The position numbers and the translations under genes are program-made. From Pelagihabitans sp037969055 (GTDB taxonomy: Bacteria; Bacteroidota; Bacteroidia; Flavobacteriales; Flavobacteriaceae), in assembly GCA_037969055.1 (NCBI GenBank), contig JBBKWR010000168.1, positions 1 through 6,722 on the forward strand: DNA of 6,722 nucleotides, given 5' to 3'. The notes below the pieces were generated by a model. It saw only the letters and a list, made by a program, of their open reading frames with translations. It did not search any database and was not told the DNA's origin. Below are positions 6,341 through 6,722 of this stretch, in pieces; position 1 is the first letter of the stretch, and each line of letters begins with the position of its first letter.

Positions 6341-6722
6341 CGGTATCTTTTTTCTTTTTTCCGCCCAAAAGTCCTCCTAATATATTTTTGGCCTTTTCCT
6401 TGACCACATCCTCTTCCTTTTTCACTGGTATCGAATCCTTTTTTACCGTGTCTTGTTGTTTGTTGCCGGCCAGGATGCCCCCAATTACTTTCTTGACCCC
6501 TTCTTTAGTCGGGTCTGGCTGTTTTGTCGAGTCTTTCTTGATCGAATTACCACTGAGTACGCCAGCGATCAATTCAGTGGCCTTATCCTTTCCTTTGTTG
6601 ATCAATTTTTGCTTTTCGATCTCTATTAATTGTGCGGTAAGATTTTTTATGCCCGATGTATAATCGGTGCTGACCTCGGGCTTGTTGTACACGCCCCCAA
6701 TATTTGCTGTTACTGGTATTGT
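6333..6722 (-). CDS. C-terminal part of a probable AsmA-like envelope protein (start outside the window)
   Basis: The frame is open to the right edge with no stop, so the 130 visible residues are the end of a longer protein. The first visible residues, TIPVTANIGGVYNKPEVSTD, resemble the end of the AsmA-like C-terminal domain (typically IP....G....P.V..D), where strands are followed by a lysine-rich helix such as LTAQLIEIEKQKLINKGKDK. AsmA-like proteins are large, membrane-anchored, beta-rich proteins linked to outer-membrane assembly and lipid transport. After this domain comes a low-complexity tail with three similar units (KATELIAGVLSG, VKKVIGGILAG, AKNILGGLLGG), each followed by Lys/Asp/Thr-rich linkers. 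The in-frame GTG at 6692 is not a real start because coding continues upstream of it. The stop overlaps the DUF2797 stop by 8 bp in convergent arrangement. Confidence 0.72.
   Translation of the reverse strand, partial: TIPVTANIGGVYNKPEVSTDYTSGIKNLTAQLIEIEKQKLINKGKDKATELIAGVLSGNSIKKDSTKQPDPTKEGVKKVIGGILAGNKQQDTVKKDSIPVKKEEDVVKEKAKNILGGLLGGKKKKDTVN
6342..6593 (-). repeat. three-unit degenerate protein repeat in the AsmA-like tail
   Basis: On the minus strand, the units run at about 6593-6528, 6506-6435 and 6401-6342. Each encodes a short amphipathic helix with a K..(A/V)..(L/I)(I/L)(A/G)G(V/I/L)L(S/A/G)G pattern and a KKD(S/T)-type linker. The similarity is at protein level; the DNA copies have diverged, so this is an old internal duplication, not a recent tandem repeat. 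Confidence 0.6.

Noticed and set aside
6690..6692. GTG as start of the right-edge minus-strand gene
   Set aside because: The same frame continues without a stop to the window edge, with residues fitting the AsmA-like C-terminal domain, so the gene is partial.
1..6722. Mobile element, phage, CRISPR or defence island
   Set aside because: No transposase, integrase, terminal repeats, direct-repeat array or nuclease/toxin pair is seen, and the genes look like ordinary chromosomal ones.

Overview
The window looks like chromosomal DNA of a Flavobacteriaceae-type Bacteroidota (a marine relative of Maribacter, Zobellia or Muricauda would fit). The support is the moderately AT-rich sequence, protein sequences that read like flavobacterial orthologues (ClpX, DUF2797, an AsmA-type C-terminus), genes without clear Shine-Dalgarno sequences, a short lipoprotein of Bacteroidota style, a 7TM-AraC type regulator, and promoter-like TTG / TAnnTTTG elements. 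Genus-level placement is a guess from memory of protein style.

Left part (1-1440): the last six codons of what is probably clpP, then a complete clpX, closed by a perfect 17-bp hairpin that can terminate transcription from both sides. ClpX and ClpP form the ATP-dependent ClpXP protease, so this end is a housekeeping operon.

Middle part (1495-5465): four genes, all on the minus strand. In order of transcription they are a GH3-family acyl-adenylating enzyme (5465-3951), a membrane-anchored AraC-type regulator (3913-2774), a small lipoprotein (2673-2308) and a compact alpha/beta hydrolase (2052-1495). The GH3 to AraC gap is only 37 bp and holds a palindrome overlapping a promoter-like element. 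The lipoprotein has its own -7-like element, so the four genes may be two or three transcription units rather than one operon.

Right part (5466-6722): a DUF2797 gene on the plus strand, divergent from GH3, with a four-cysteine zinc site and a central segment resembling GIY-YIG/T5orf172 domains. It converges, with an 8-bp overlap, on the 3' end of a minus-strand gene whose visible part looks like the C-terminus of an AsmA-like envelope protein. That gene runs off the right edge.

No mobile element, CRISPR array, tRNA or rRNA is visible, and the region looks like ordinary chromosome. The least understood and most promising items are the GH3 enzyme next to a possibly self-regulating membrane AraC protein, and the architecture of the DUF2797 protein.
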